DNA of 64,000 nt from Polytrichum commune (Eukaryota; Streptophyta; Polytrichopsida; Polytrichales; Polytrichaceae). The stretch lies in assembly GCA_950295325.1 (NCBI GenBank), contig OX485805.1, forward strand, positions 43,796,758 through 43,860,757. The letters are read 5' to 3'. Below, in pieces: positions 11,372-22,352 of the stretch. Both the position numbers and the translations under genes were made by a program. The notes beneath the pieces are model-generated. The model searched no databases, was not told the origin of the DNA, and saw only the letters and a program-made list of their open reading frames with translations. How positions within the stretch are numbered: the stretch's first letter is position 1; every line of letters starts with the position of its first letter.

Positions 11372-13579
11372 CTGCAATTGTGGTTGTGGATGTGCAGCGG
11401 TAAAGGGAAGGACGAGCGGGTGGAAGAAGATGGCCCTCGTATACAGATTTCTCTCAGGTTATGCTCATCCCCGCCTGTGTCTCCTTTTGTCGGTGTAGGA
11501 ACATCTTGCTTTCGCCCGACAGAGATGCCAACCTTGGTAGGAATAGGCTATGAACTCTATAATTCGATCATGTATTCTGTTTGGCTGCACATGTTAAAAA
11601 TCCTCATTGCATCGGTGAGTGGAATCCTGCAAAGACTGATCGTGGAGCTGAGCATTCAAGTTTCAGAAGCGGAGTTGAGACGCAAAAGTTATAGGAGGTC
11701 TAAGTGAAGAGTCCTTTACATTTAGAAAATCTGGTCCCGTAGCCGTTTCGTGAGAGTGGATCCCCATTTCTTCGAGGCCTTTTGTAGCAAAAAGTACGAG
11801 ATAATGGTCACAAGGATCAAGACGTGTACCAGAAATACAATGAGATTCCGCACTCTCTGGATGATCGATAGCCTGATCTCTGTGCCCGCTCTCTGTGATA
11901 GAGTTTCATCGATCCTCTTTCTTGTCTCTTGATTCAAGCTTATGTAGAAACAGACCAAGCATTCCATGTCTTATGCATGTTGTTAAATCTGGATATCACC
12001 TGTATACACTCAATCCTCTGTCATGCTAGCCGTAGGGAACTGGTTTAAGAATCAACATATCCATTTGTCATAATTTGACTATATGCACCCATGAGTCTCT
12101 TCAGAAGGTGTTCGTTCACAGAACTTCGGTTTGTAATTGCGCTCTCAATTTACTTCCCGTGGAACTTTTGTTCATAGTGGATTTGTAGACATACCGCATG
12201 CACATATGCATGTACCCATCCGATCATTGCGGACTTACCGTGTCATTTCTGCAGTATATGTTCCTGTTATTAAGTGGGACGTCAAACTGGGGCGCATCTC
12301 TAGATTGATAATTGGTCATTGTGCTCTGCAGATCTGTGTTCCAAGCTGCAGGAACCCTTTCTCAGGGACGTCGTAAGACTTCTGGTTCTTGTGTAACACA
12401 CGGTACTATGAAGAAAAATCTTGTGTAGGTAATTGAATACCTTTCGAAAGGTCCATGTTGTTGACATATTAATTCAGAGAACAGGAATCCTTGTGTAATA
12501 TAGGTTGTTATATTTTCATCATTATATAATGGCATGGAGTCTGCATCGTTTGGATTAGGAACATGTGGTACTACTGGAACTGGCCAACAAATAATGTTGT
12601 GCATCAAATTCTTGATAGCGTTTTTACCAGAGGCGATTTCTTCTCAATGCAGGTCTCCGCAAAGATTGGCCTTAAGGGGAAACCTTTCGAAGATATGGAT
12701 AAAGTTGTTTAAAAGAGGTGCATTAAGTGAAAAAAAAAAATTGATATTAAAATTCCAGGGAGCTCAAAGGGTTATAGGACTAGAAGTACATCAAGGTGGT
12801 GTATAAAGAATAATATTGTGTGGGGATGGAAATTCTTCCAAGTATATTCTTCTAGGTCAATTGCGGAAGATTTTGGTCTTGTAGATATTATGCGGGATTC
12901 CATATTATTTACGAAGTAATGAAAGGCCAGAAAGGAAGTAGGAAGACCACATTGGTATTGGTATTGTAATTGCCATCTCCTTGAAGATGTTGGCCATCTA
13001 CACGGGACATATACACATGGACATTTACATGGGCAAGATATGCATCTCCAGAGAGAATAACTTGTTACCACCTATCGTGAGGAAGTGTTCCTTGTGAAGA
13101 TCTTTGTTGGGGGATCACAACGTGCATTGCAAGGGCAGTTCTTGGGTATTAAGTATATCAATGAAGGGCGAGAACTGGCTACTACTTACAGTTCAACTGG
13201 TTCGTTTTCCCTAATTTCGGGTTTAAAATTCAAACTCTAGGAAATGAACCAAACTACATTTTGGGAAAATTTTACTACTTTAAGTTATAATACAATGAAA
13301 AACCGAACCGTTTCAATGAATAAGCGGTTGACAATGAAGAAGTAAAGATAGTGACCGAGTTAGCTCAAATTTCTCCTCGTTCACTGAAGTATATCCACGG
13401 TGTTGATTAAACTAATTCCAGAACTCCGGTGAATGTTGAAGGATGCTTCCGCCCATCCTCAGATAATCTTTTATGTGTTATCTTTCTTTCTTGGTCAAGG
13501 TGTGTTTTGTGTGGTCATGTAAGTGAACTAATTTTCACCTCGAGGTAATCTTCTTGTCATCTCTTCCTCTTGCGTGCAG
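10960..13579 (+). promoter_or_regulatory. Conserved upstream region of the kinase gene
   Basis: About 2.6 kb upstream of the kinase start is conserved between this unit and 58765-61704, but its short ORFs differ in frame and length between the copies. That argues for promoter, 5'UTR and intron rather than coding sequence. An AG acceptor at 13579 (tgcgtgcag before GAACTTGAG) probably begins the exon carrying the start codon, so at least one upstream non-coding exon is likely. No core promoter could be fixed. Confidence 0.45.
11329..11371. repeat. (TAG)n trinucleotide array
   Basis: About fourteen tandem TAG units. The same position in the other copy (about 59120-59132) holds only a few imperfect units, so the array expanded after the duplication. 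Confidence 0.97.
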
Positions 13580-13625
13580 GAACTTGAGACCAGGGCGCAC
13601 TGTGCACTTCCTGATAAGGCAGGAT

Positions 13626-13649
13626 ATGGTCGCTGACACCAATGGCTAA
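13626..13649 (+). promoter_or_regulatory. Overlapping upstream ORF (MVADTNG-stop)
   Basis: ATGGTCGCTGACACCAATGG then CTAA encodes seven codons in another frame and straddles the kinase start codon at 13642. The paralogue keeps the same layout (61752-61775, MLADTNG-stop). A ribosome starting here would terminate just past the main ATG, a layout that usually lowers main-frame translation. Alternatively this ATG is skipped by leaky scanning. Confidence 0.6.
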
Positions 13650-15993
13650 TTATTTGGAATTTGCTGGAGCTCTCCTAGATGAAATTGAGAGTGGTTTGTC
13701 GACCAGGAGGATCATCTTGCAATTGAACGACGCACAGTGCAGTCGCCTCCTTGGAAATCTTAGAAACACTCGTGATCATTTTTACCCGAGCCTATTGTTC
13801 CCAACACGTACACTACGTCAAAAATGTCTTCCATTTCATAAGGAGTTCTATCGCATTGTGGAGCATACAGAAGCAATCGTGAAGGAGTGCAGTAAGCCGG
13901 ATTGGCTGGAAGCAGCCATCATGCAAGCGGGCAACCAAGAGGTATTTATACAGATGTCCCGGAAGCTCCATTTCTGCATCAATGGGTTTACTAAGACCGT
14001 TAAAGCTGTTGAAGGTGTTCTTGACATCTGCAGTGAAATTGCGTTCACTGCTCCAAGTGTAACAGTGGAGCAACATAAGGAGGACTTCCGTCAAGATTCT
14101 TTGAAATTTATGGAACGACTTAAGGAGGTCGTGAACCAACAGGTTTCAGAGGACACCATCCTAGATCCTAGGAAACACCAACTCGCAGAATACCTCATTG
14201 AACGCGAGAATTACGTGCCGTCCACAAACCTTGACTTGTATACATCTCTCCCACAATTCTACGTTGCAAAGCGTGAGTACCCAAGAGTTGGGGAACCCAT
14301 TGGGTCAGGCGCAGCTGGATCAGTTCTGAAGGTGCGCTGGTTGGGGCTAGAATGTGCTAAAAAATACTTTGCTACTAATCCTGATGAGAGTAACTCACCA
14401 CGGAAGTTGGAGCTAATGAAGGAGGTGAGCGCCCTGGTGCATTTAAGCCATCCACATATTGTAAAGCTGCTCTGTGTGAGTATGGAACGTGAGGCTTCTT
14501 TTTTGATGGAGCTCATGCCGATGAGCCTCCATAATTTCATCAAGAAACGATGGAAGGGGCAGAAATACGTCCCCTTTACATTGGCAGCTGCCACTGACAT
14601 TATGTTGCAGATTGCCCTAGGTATGGAATATCTTCATGGCAAAAGAGTGGTCCATCGCGACTTGAAATCCCAGAATATCCTTGTCACCCCTTCAGCTTGT
14701 GAAGGACTCTCTGATGAGGGCTATGGAGACATTAAGGTGACAGATTTTGGGTTGTCTAAGACACTGACTCATGAGTTAACTGAGCCTACTGGGATATTAG
14801 GAACTACTCGTTGGATGGCACCCGAGCTGTTAAGATTGAAAGAAGGCTTGAAACCAAAAATTGATTGGAGAAAAGCCGACACTTGCAGCTTTGCAATGAC
14901 GTGTTCGGAGATACTCACAGGGGCTATACCTTTCTCTGAAAGTGATTGCAGAATAGCTATGCTGTATGAAAGGATCACCAAGGGTGGAGAAAGACCAGAG
15001 CTGCCTTTGGCATGTCCAAAATTTCTAGCATCTTTGTTGACACAATGCTGGGATACAAATCCAGCTCTCCGTCCCAGTTTCACCGAGATCTGCAACATGC
15101 TTCAACTCCTCCAAGGTTACCTAATCAGAGGCTCTGAACTGATCCACAAGAGCTGGTCAATAGTAGAAACTTCGAGTATGGATCAAACGAGTGCACTCAG
15201 ATGTGCAACAACGCCAGAGCAGGACATACTAGTTAAAGTAGGCTTATCCTCGTTGAAGCAGTCCATATTTGACACGTTCTTCAGGTCCTCCAAGATCTTG
15301 ATGTCGCAGTTGATAAATCCCCAGTGTGATGGGGAGGCTCTGTCATCTATCTTCTTCATGGGGAATTTCCCACAACCAGTGGGTTTACGGGGAGTCCAGG
15401 TATTTGAATTTAATTCCTCTCTAAACTATGAGTCAAGGAAGGAATTGGATTTGAGGACGATGGCAAAGTGTAGATATTTTGTAGAGGGGATGAAGGCATT
15501 GACTGACAATCCTCGGAACCATCTGGTGAAATTGCAATACTGGCATTACGCTTCTTTCAAACACTCAGAACATAAGAGACTTTATGCTGTATATGACGCT
15601 TGGTCAAGCACTCTTTACGAGCATCTCAGTGGATTAAAGAATACGCTCCCTTGGAATACACGGTTACATATATTAACTGGATTTATGGCATGTGTTGTGT
15701 ACTTCATGGAGCTGATTGAGCTCAATGTGATTAGCTCCATTTCTCTCAGCACCAAAAGCGTCCTCCTGGACAAGAGCTACAACTTACAATTTACTGATGT
15801 AAGTTTGGTGCACGACGCTCGACATGTTCAGGCAACCAATGGGGATAATCTGAAAGGCATGGTTTACGAGATTGGAATTTTCATAATGGAGGTTCTAGGT
15901 GGAATCAGGGAGGACCATATTGGTACCTCAGATCGATATGCAGCAGTAGTGAAACTTATCTTAGATCCACAGTGGGAGCAAGGCTTCAATTGA
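13642..15993 (+). CDS. TKL/Raf-like kinase with C-terminal pseudokinase domain
   Basis: A single-exon frame of 783 codons. Residues about 1-200 form a helical N-terminal region whose pattern (LNDAQCSRLL, KEFYRI, KPDWLEAAI, then KLHFCINGF) resembles DUF1221, found in front of plant TKL kinases; this assignment is inference. Kinase domain, residues about 211-490: glycine loop GSGAAGSV, lysine at 240/241 (CAKKYF), HRD 338-340 in VVHRDLKSQNIL, DFG 368-370, APE 393-395, and Arg477 in RPSFTEI. All catalytic residues are present. Residues about 540-783 look like a second kinase fold without HRD or DFG (NVISSISLSTKSVLLD in place of the catalytic loop), so a pseudokinase. An in-frame TAA upstream fixes the ATG at 13642. 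The frame closes at 15993, but the homology continues in another frame, so the protein is truncated or the gene is decaying. Confidence 0.88.
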   Translation: MANYLEFAGALLDEIESGLSTRRIILQLNDAQCSRLLGNLRNTRDHFYPSLLFPTRTLRQKCLPFHKEFYRIVEHTEAIVKECSKPDWLEAAIMQAGNQEVFIQMSRKLHFCINGFTKTVKAVEGVLDICSEIAFTAPSVTVEQHKEDFRQDSLKFMERLKEVVNQQVSEDTILDPRKHQLAEYLIERENYVPSTNLDLYTSLPQFYVAKREYPRVGEPIGSGAAGSVLKVRWLGLECAKKYFATNPDESNSPRKLELMKEVSALVHLSHPHIVKLLCVSMEREASFLMELMPMSLHNFIKKRWKGQKYVPFTLAAATDIMLQIALGMEYLHGKRVVHRDLKSQNILVTPSACEGLSDEGYGDIKVTDFGLSKTLTHELTEPTGILGTTRWMAPELLRLKEGLKPKIDWRKADTCSFAMTCSEILTGAIPFSESDCRIAMLYERITKGGERPELPLACPKFLASLLTQCWDTNPALRPSFTEICNMLQLLQGYLIRGSELIHKSWSIVETSSMDQTSALRCATTPEQDILVKVGLSSLKQSIFDTFFRSSKILMSQLINPQCDGEALSSIFFMGNFPQPVGLRGVQVFEFNSSLNYESRKELDLRTMAKCRYFVEGMKALTDNPRNHLVKLQYWHYASFKHSEHKRLYAVYDAWSSTLYEHLSGLKNTLPWNTRLHILTGFMACVVYFMELIELNVISSISLSTKSVLLDKSYNLQFTDVSLVHDARHVQATNGDNLKGMVYEIGIFIMEVLGGIREDHIGTSDRYAAVVKLILDPQWEQGFN

Positions 15994-18900
15994 CCCCTAA
16001 GCTAGAAACTCATTACCATGCAGACCAAGCTCGTACTCTCGTGACCCTCAGTCTCATGTGTACACATCCTTATGAGCATGCGAGGCCAACCATTTGGTCA
16101 GCTCTGGATATAATTAAATCAACTGCGGATATGGCAACAAATTTGACTCGTTCTCGAGTCCACCAGCAATTTTCAGAATTTGGTTTCCTCGAGCTTCTGA
16201 GTACAAATGTGAAGAAGTGAGAGATATGACTAGCAATTTCTCGACGCCCAAACGATATGGGAAGTACCTCGGGACATTGTCAAATGGAGAGAAAGTACTG
16301 GTGGACCAGTTGCATCCTAGTTCTGCATCTCCGAAAGAGTTTATCGATCAGGTACATTATCTAATGAAATAATTGTGGATGGAACACAACCACCGCATTT
16401 CCTCATTTCAATAGCTCTCAGATTATGGTATTTATATGGTATGAAGTGACCAGACCTGGTGTGAAGAATTTGAGATTGCACTCAGGAGGTATGCAAGTTC
16501 GTTTCAGTGCCTCACAAGGCCATTTTATGCACTTCGAGAAACAATTGAGAGGTTTGATAAGAATTTGGGAACTAGAGTATTATCTCAACTGAGGTGCCTG
16601 GTTCTAATGTTTCAATTTGTGTAGACCAATGTTGGTTTGGTATATTGGTGAATGCATGGTATCAATAATCAACATCCGTGATGGTATGGAAGAACCACCC
16701 GTGGGTGTCAGAATTGTACACCAGTCAAATATTGATATTTGGTTGGTATGTCAAGGTGAGAATATTTGTAGAGCCGAATTACTATTTGGGTTAGTACCAT
16801 TCGAATCCATATTGATATTGGGGAGTTTTTTCCTAGGTATGAAGGTTCTTGCAATGTGGATAGACCCGAATTGTATCGAAAACAAAAGTACCGTCAACTA
16901 TCTATACCCTACTGGTCTAAAGAAATGTGAAATCCTCATCATAGATACTCAGTGGGTATGAGAAGAAGACGATACGAGACCAACACTGGTCTAAACTATA
17001 TTGAGAGATTTGATTTCTTTGTTCTAGGTCAAGATGTACACAAAACTGCCAACTTGGGGTTTGGTCATGAACCCAATTGGCTTCTGCGTGGAGGAGGGTG
17101 AGAAAATACTCATATACGGGGATATGGAGACAATGCCTGCACAAGTATATCTAGGTGAGTCACAGTAGTTTTGTAGGAATTTGATTCTACGATATTCAAA
17201 TTTGTGCAGTGATTGATGCGATTGTTGCCCTTTTGTGCAGTTGTATCTCGTGTATGTTGATGTATTGAGGATAGAATTATGGTTTTTGGCACAGGGGTTC
17301 TTGCAAAGGTTTCTCTAATTACATCCAAACAACACTCAAAAGCATTGCAGGGCGGAAGTGTAAGGAGGTTCTTAAACCATTACCACTTAATTTCCAGAAT
17401 CATTGTCAGAAGGACAATCATTGTTCTTAGAATGCCATCCGTAGATTGTGCACATTTAGGGCAATATATATGCATTGATTATGAGATACTTTGACACTTC
17501 ATTCCCAAATGTTTAATGAAGCATGTGGTTATAGACCAGAGGGATATGGAGACAATGCCTCGAAAAGTATATCTGGGCAAGTCGCACTAATGTCCTAGGA
17601 ATCTGATCCTATCAGATTCAATCTTGCCGTGATAGTTATGTTTGATTTTTTCAGTTGTATCTAGTGTATGTTGATGTTTTGAAGATAGAAATATGTTCTT
17701 TGGCAGAGCATAATGCAAAGGTTTCCGTAATTACAGCCAACCCACACTCGATAGCATTGCAAATCGCAAGTGGTAAATTGACTTTTCAACCATCACCACT
17801 TCATTTTGCAAAATCATTCAGTCGCACAACCATTGTTCTTAGAGTGCCATCCTTGGCTTTTCAAGCAATATTATATATGAGATACTTTGACACCTTCATC
17901 CCCAGATGTTTCATGAAGCATGTGGTTGTGCACGAAATAGGCTTGATTTCGTTATGCAACATGGGCATCGTCCTCCACAACACAACTGTTGATAATATTT
18001 ATGTGACAAGAAATGGAGATGTGATGTTTGGATTACAATTTGAGGAAGAAAACAGCTTGACGAAGTCTGAGTAAGGACTATATTTCTCACTAGCTCTGAA
18101 GTCTTGATTTTTAGATAGGCTATGTGTGTCACCATCACGTTGTGCTTGTATAGTTAATCGTTGGCCTAGTGAACTTGATTATCCTTGTGATCTACTGGTA
18201 GGATTCATGTCAAACTTTAAAGTCCAGGTATTTCATCCCCCATGATCTTGGTTATGCAGGAAATTGTCAAAGCAAATGGAAGATTTTGGTACCATATTGG
18301 GGAAGCTTGTATGCGGGCCAAAATGGCAGTCATCTTTTGGTACACCTATGCACTTGAAGAATATGGTAATATTGTCCCTTTTAAATCATGAAATTTCTTG
18401 CATTAGCCTTGTGAACTACAAGAATCAGTTGGGCTCATCACATGCTCCAAGCAGGTGATGATTGCGTCCAATGTCATGACACATCCGCAACTTTTCTTAT
18501 CTATCTATCTATGCACTGGATTGGGACTATTTTTAATTCGTCTTTCATAAATTCGAAATTCAACTTCCACGAATAAAACTTATTATTCTCAAGAATCATG
18601 AGATGAATATTGCAGTTGTGATGTTCATGGGTCATGAATTAAGTAAGGTGGAGCATGCTAAACCATTACCCCACCCAAAACCGACACCCTAAAATCTTCC
18701 ACAATAAGTACATCTTGATTTTGAGAATGTTCACCAGCTTAACATCAACCTCCCGAGTCCCCTGATGCATTTGGATCATGTACCAACAAAACTTTGAATC
18801 CTTGTAACTATTGCACACGGCATTGGGATAAGGCATAATGTGATGCATTGGAATCCCTTTCAATTGCAAATGAGAAACATTAGGCATTTGTCCATCTAAT

Positions 18901-19410
18901 ATATGTAGATATACTAAGGGTTTTTTACAACGGTTTTAGCATTGTCTACTTTATGTGGCCACTTCAACAACTTTGTCAATTCACTTTGAGGCATAAATGA
19001 CTATGTTAATTCAACGTTCAACAAGAAGAATTTGTTATTTTACACAAAAGGCTAAAGGAGTATCTGCAAGTTTAATAAGTGGAATAGGCTTAGATATTTG
19101 TGTACATAACAAGCCATGAATATCAAGAGTTTTGCTTTTGAATGTCTCACTTTATAGATAACAAAAAAAACTAGAAACTAAGACAAATATTGCAGGCAAT
19201 TCATATTGAGCAGTTTGTGGATCCTGGGTTTCGCAAATTCAACAACTTGGCGATGTCACAACTTGCAATTCTAGCATCGTTGTGCCTAGAAGAGGGGCAT
19301 GCAAGATTGAGTATGGTTGACGTCATTCAAGAGCTAGAAGGAGTGGCGCAATCATGGAGAGGTATGGAAGTTCAGGTTTCAGTTGTGGTTCTTACAGATA
19401 GACCTATTTC
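15970..19410 (+). pseudogene. Decayed continuation: end of pseudokinase plus RLK-like kinase
   Basis: Beyond the stop, the pseudokinase C-lobe continues in the next frame (QARTLVTLSLMCTHPYEHARPTI, 16023-16100). A third frame then gives EYKCEEVRDMTSNFSTPKRY followed by GKYLGTLSNGEKVLVDQLHP (to 16351), a typical receptor-like-kinase N-lobe. Its VAVK lysine is replaced by Asp. Further exon-like blocks are 17028-17154 (NPIGFCVEEGEKILIY, subdomain V), about 17940-18074 (GIVLHNTTVDNIYVTRNGDV, where HRD and DFG are lost) and 19196-19362 (EQFVDPGFRKFNNLAMSQLA, then LCLEEGHARLSMVDVIQELE, subdomain XI). Two frame changes and loss of every catalytic motif indicate a dead domain. If spliced, it would be a scaffold-like pseudokinase. 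Confidence 0.72.
17121..17937 (+). repeat. Intragenic tandem duplication, ~420-bp unit
   Basis: GATATGGAGACAATGCCT recurs at 17121 and 17543, followed by the same intron-exon arrangement (cagTTGTATCT.GTGTATGTTG, later AAGCATGTGGTTAT or TTGT). The two units (17121-17542, 17543-about 17937) are clearly diverged. They duplicated one exon and its flanking introns within the RLK-like domain, which would itself disturb the kinase fold. Confidence 0.85.
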
Positions 19411-19829
19411 CTTGTCATTTTTATGAACGTCTACCACCTCAATGGTAGTTGAATTGGTTAGAATGTTTAGCTTGGAATAGATGTCAAACATGGAGCCAAC
19501 AACTTGAGTAGCTGGGATACATCTTCATCAGTGATATAGGTGCGATTCAGATCTTCGCCAAATCACGCTACTGGTGCCCATTGTAATTCACCCACCAATT
19601 CGAAGGTCACCGGATCAATCGGTCATCTTAGAAATTGTGGACACTGAGGGGCTTAGCGAACTTAGTTATACTTTCTAGGAGTATGTACCAATGATTCTAT
19701 GGTGCTGATGAGATGGAACTTATTAGAAAAATAAGTCGTTGAGATGGTATATTATTATACAACCTTCACTAATTTTGAGGTGAAGCTGATGGAAATTCTG
19801 ATGTTAAGATGATATGTAACAGATAATGC

Positions 19830-20345
19830 AGGTACTTTGGGATTGACAAGTTCATATGAGACTATTGCCCGGGAGTTTGCTCTCCATGAGCTTGATGCCA
19901 CTCATGAAAACTTCGCTCTGGAGCATCTACCTGGCGAGTGTGAATCAGGTTGTCATCTGCTGGAGATGATCCTGGAAAGGTCTCATCAGGCAAGTGAAGG
20001 CATCATGTTTTATGGCCTGGTGAATGTGTTTCACCTTTGCAGTTTCCTGTCAAAATTTGTCGTCCAGTTCTTGTAAGGATACTAGATACTATAGGTTCTT
20101 GTGGCTCATGGGGGGGAGACCAGGAAAATGTGCAGGTTCTTCTAATGAAACAGCTGGATCGAAATAGGCTCCAAGGCTATCAAGAACCTCTTGTACAAGT
20201 CTTGCTGCAAAGTCTGTCGTATCATCGGAATTTTGTGAATTTAATTGGATATTGTGCCCATAACAACCGACTTTTCTTGGTGTGCATTGTGCCCCCTCCG
20301 CGTTCTTTCTTGATGATCTCGATATTACATAGGGTAAGCTTTTGA
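19830..20345 (+). pseudogene. RLCK-VII-like kinase N-lobe fragment (copy B)
   Basis: The first block, after the acceptor tgcag at about 19830, reads REFALHELDATHENFALEHL then PGECESGC. This resembles the RLCK/RLK entry motif FxLxELxxATxNFxxENLLGEGGFG. The second block reads LLMKQLDRNRLQGYQEPLVQ followed by VNLIGYCAHNNRLFLV. This is subdomains I-V of a PBS1/PBL-type kinase. The glycine loop is degraded (GECESGC) and no C-lobe follows. With the domains upstream it would be the fourth kinase-related segment of one locus. Confidence 0.75.
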
Positions 20346-21159
20346 ATTTGCTGTCTTAGTTGCGAATCATTAGACTAGTCAGGAAGTTGTGGAATGTTTC
20401 AGGAGATGCCTACCATGTGAGGTGATGCAGTTGTTGTTTGCAGATGGAGGTTCGGCGCAAAAGAGGAGACTTTAAAAATCGAGCCTTGCGATAAGCATTG
20501 ACGGCAAATGTCATTACACATTAGTAAACTTGCAATGTAATTGATTATCGAGATGTCCAAGGATGATTCAACACAAGATTGATGACTATGCAGCTCGTGA
20601 TTTGAACTGTTGTCGTTTCATTATTCCTATAAGCCTTTCAAAGCATTTCAAGAGCTCCTCTACCTAGAGGGAGGAGACCCGGTGGGAAAGAATGGAAGGG
20701 AAGTGTTGCGGATTGTTTGAATGCGGTTTGTGGGTGTTAGTTGGTCAATTGTTTTTGTTCTCCATCTTCTACTGGTCATATATTACGTCTTCAAATTTGT
20801 ATTGCGATAGCAAATGTATGATGAATCACCAAAAAAATTAGGATTTCCCTTGATTTAGTTACATAAATTATGGGCAATGCATATGAGTTACTTCATCGTC
20901 GAATGAGCACATAGAGGTTCCTCTAATTATGTTGAGTATCAAGTATACTAGAGTAGTTAATACAACTTGAAGTTGGAGTCCAATTTCTTTTAAACGTGTG
21001 TTTTATGATGTTTGTATGTTCTTAGATCCATACCTAACCACACATTAATCAATTATAATTGTCCAATTAAGAAATAAAATTGAATAGCACTTGCATGCCT
21101 TACTAACATGTTGAAATATTGTAAGAAACATGGTTTTCAAGTGAAACTTCAAAAATAAA

Positions 21160-21210
21160 ATTTTATATATATATATATATATATATATGTAGGTATGTAT
21201 GTATGTATAT
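21160..21210. repeat. (TA)n / (TATG)n microsatellite
   Basis: TATA dinucleotide run followed by a few GTATGTATG units; positional counterpart of the array at 1990-2070. Confidence 0.93.
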
Positions 21211-21621
21211 AGATGTATATTTTTAAGAATTTTTGCTAAAAATTGTACTTGTGAGAATTTATTCAATTAGATCATAGAATTTTAGCATTATATTATCATA
21301 ATAAAAACTATGGTTGGTTTTGAATAATTCAAATATGGATACTATAGTTTAAGGTTCTCATTCGTTGTCATAAAACAAGAAAATAATTCAAAATGTCGTC
21401 TACGAGTAGTCTATGAGACATATATGAGAAATTCGAGCTTAACTTGGTCAATATTCTTACTTCTTTATTTTCAATCAGTTATTCATTGAAGTACTATGGT
21501 TATTCTTTGTAGTAATACTCAACTTAGATTTCTTTTCTTTCAGAGTATGGTACACTTGATTTCCTAGAGTTTTGATTTTGAATTGGTGATTTGGGAAAAT
21601 CAACCTACACATTTATAACTA

Positions 21622-21974
21622 CACCAAATATGATGTTTAGTGTCATGTGGCATTTTATGTCACCATGGTAAGTTTACGGATGACACTTCTTATGAATAAG
21701 TGAACAACATGGATGATGGATGATGGATGAGTTCGTCCATTGGCCAAAACTCTATCTTCTCTTGCCAGCAACTTGCAATGAAATATTATCATGGGTGATT
21801 GAAATTTGGATGAATGATCACTTGGTAAGTGACATTAATTGCAACATTATAAATCTATACTCCCCAAAATCTTTTACAAGGAATGACAAATAATGTTGGG
21901 TTAACATACCTTGGTCTACAATTAGTATTAAGCAAAGAAAGTAGAATTGGTGACAGTGAATATCATATTTACTG
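21622..21974. mobile_element. TA-flanked MITE, CACTAAATATG family, copy 3
   Basis: Duplicate of the element at 2477-2829, carried along by the segmental duplication, with the same TA flanks (21620-21621, 21975-21976) and the same extra hairpin (to about 22015). The hairpin end here reads TACTGTAG in place of TTAGTGTAG, a post-duplication change. Confidence 0.88.
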
Positions 21975-22062
21975 TAGCTATTACATTAAATATGATATTT
22001 ACTGTCACCAATTCTAGTGGTTGGGTGCATGACGCTGGATATTATAAGGCAAGCAGGGATAT

Positions 22063-22352
22063 TTGGAAAGGCATGGTTAAATCAAAGTGCTTTCGTCGAA
22101 TTGCTTTGCACAATGGCGTCGATTTATTGTCGAAAAAGAAATCAATTATCATTGTATAGGTCCAGCTGTCGACACAGTATTGGCACATAGAGAAAACAAT
22201 CCTGGACATTTTGGGATAGTCTTACGAATGGGGCCAAGACAGGTGGCACCATTCGTAAAAGATAAATTGGGCGAATTCAGTAGTGCAACTATAGATGAGG
22301 TGTAAATAATTAATCATGTTAATTTACATCTATGAAAGTACCCCACTGAAAC
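22063..22352 (+). other. Short unrecognised coding-like stretch
   Basis: Two overlapping short frames (21947-22159 and 22087-22305) contain KCFRRIALHNGVDLLSKKKS and HFGIVLRMGPRQVAPFV. They match no family I recognise. The sequence lies between the duplication end and a Mutator-like insertion and could be a captured gene fragment. Confidence 0.3.

Larger units (their letters stand above)
10960..22062 (+). repeat. Complete kinase-locus duplication unit
   Basis: The most complete copy of the duplicated locus. Its head (10960 to about 15990) matches 58765-64000 at high identity, and its tail (19661-22062) matches 563-2918. Compared with the right-hand copy it has gained a TAG microsatellite (11329-11371). 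It has also lost about 270 bp (present at about 60260-60540 in the other copy, missing at about 12390 here). Confidence 0.93.
19661..22062 (+). repeat. Segmental duplication, kinase-locus tail (copy B)
   Basis: The counterpart of 563-2918, offset by about 19.1 kb. Includes the RLCK-like exons, the TA-flanked MITE copy (21622-21974) with its hairpin, and ends where the two flanks diverge (copy A continues to GAGTGC, copy B to TTGGAAAGGC). Confidence 0.93.
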
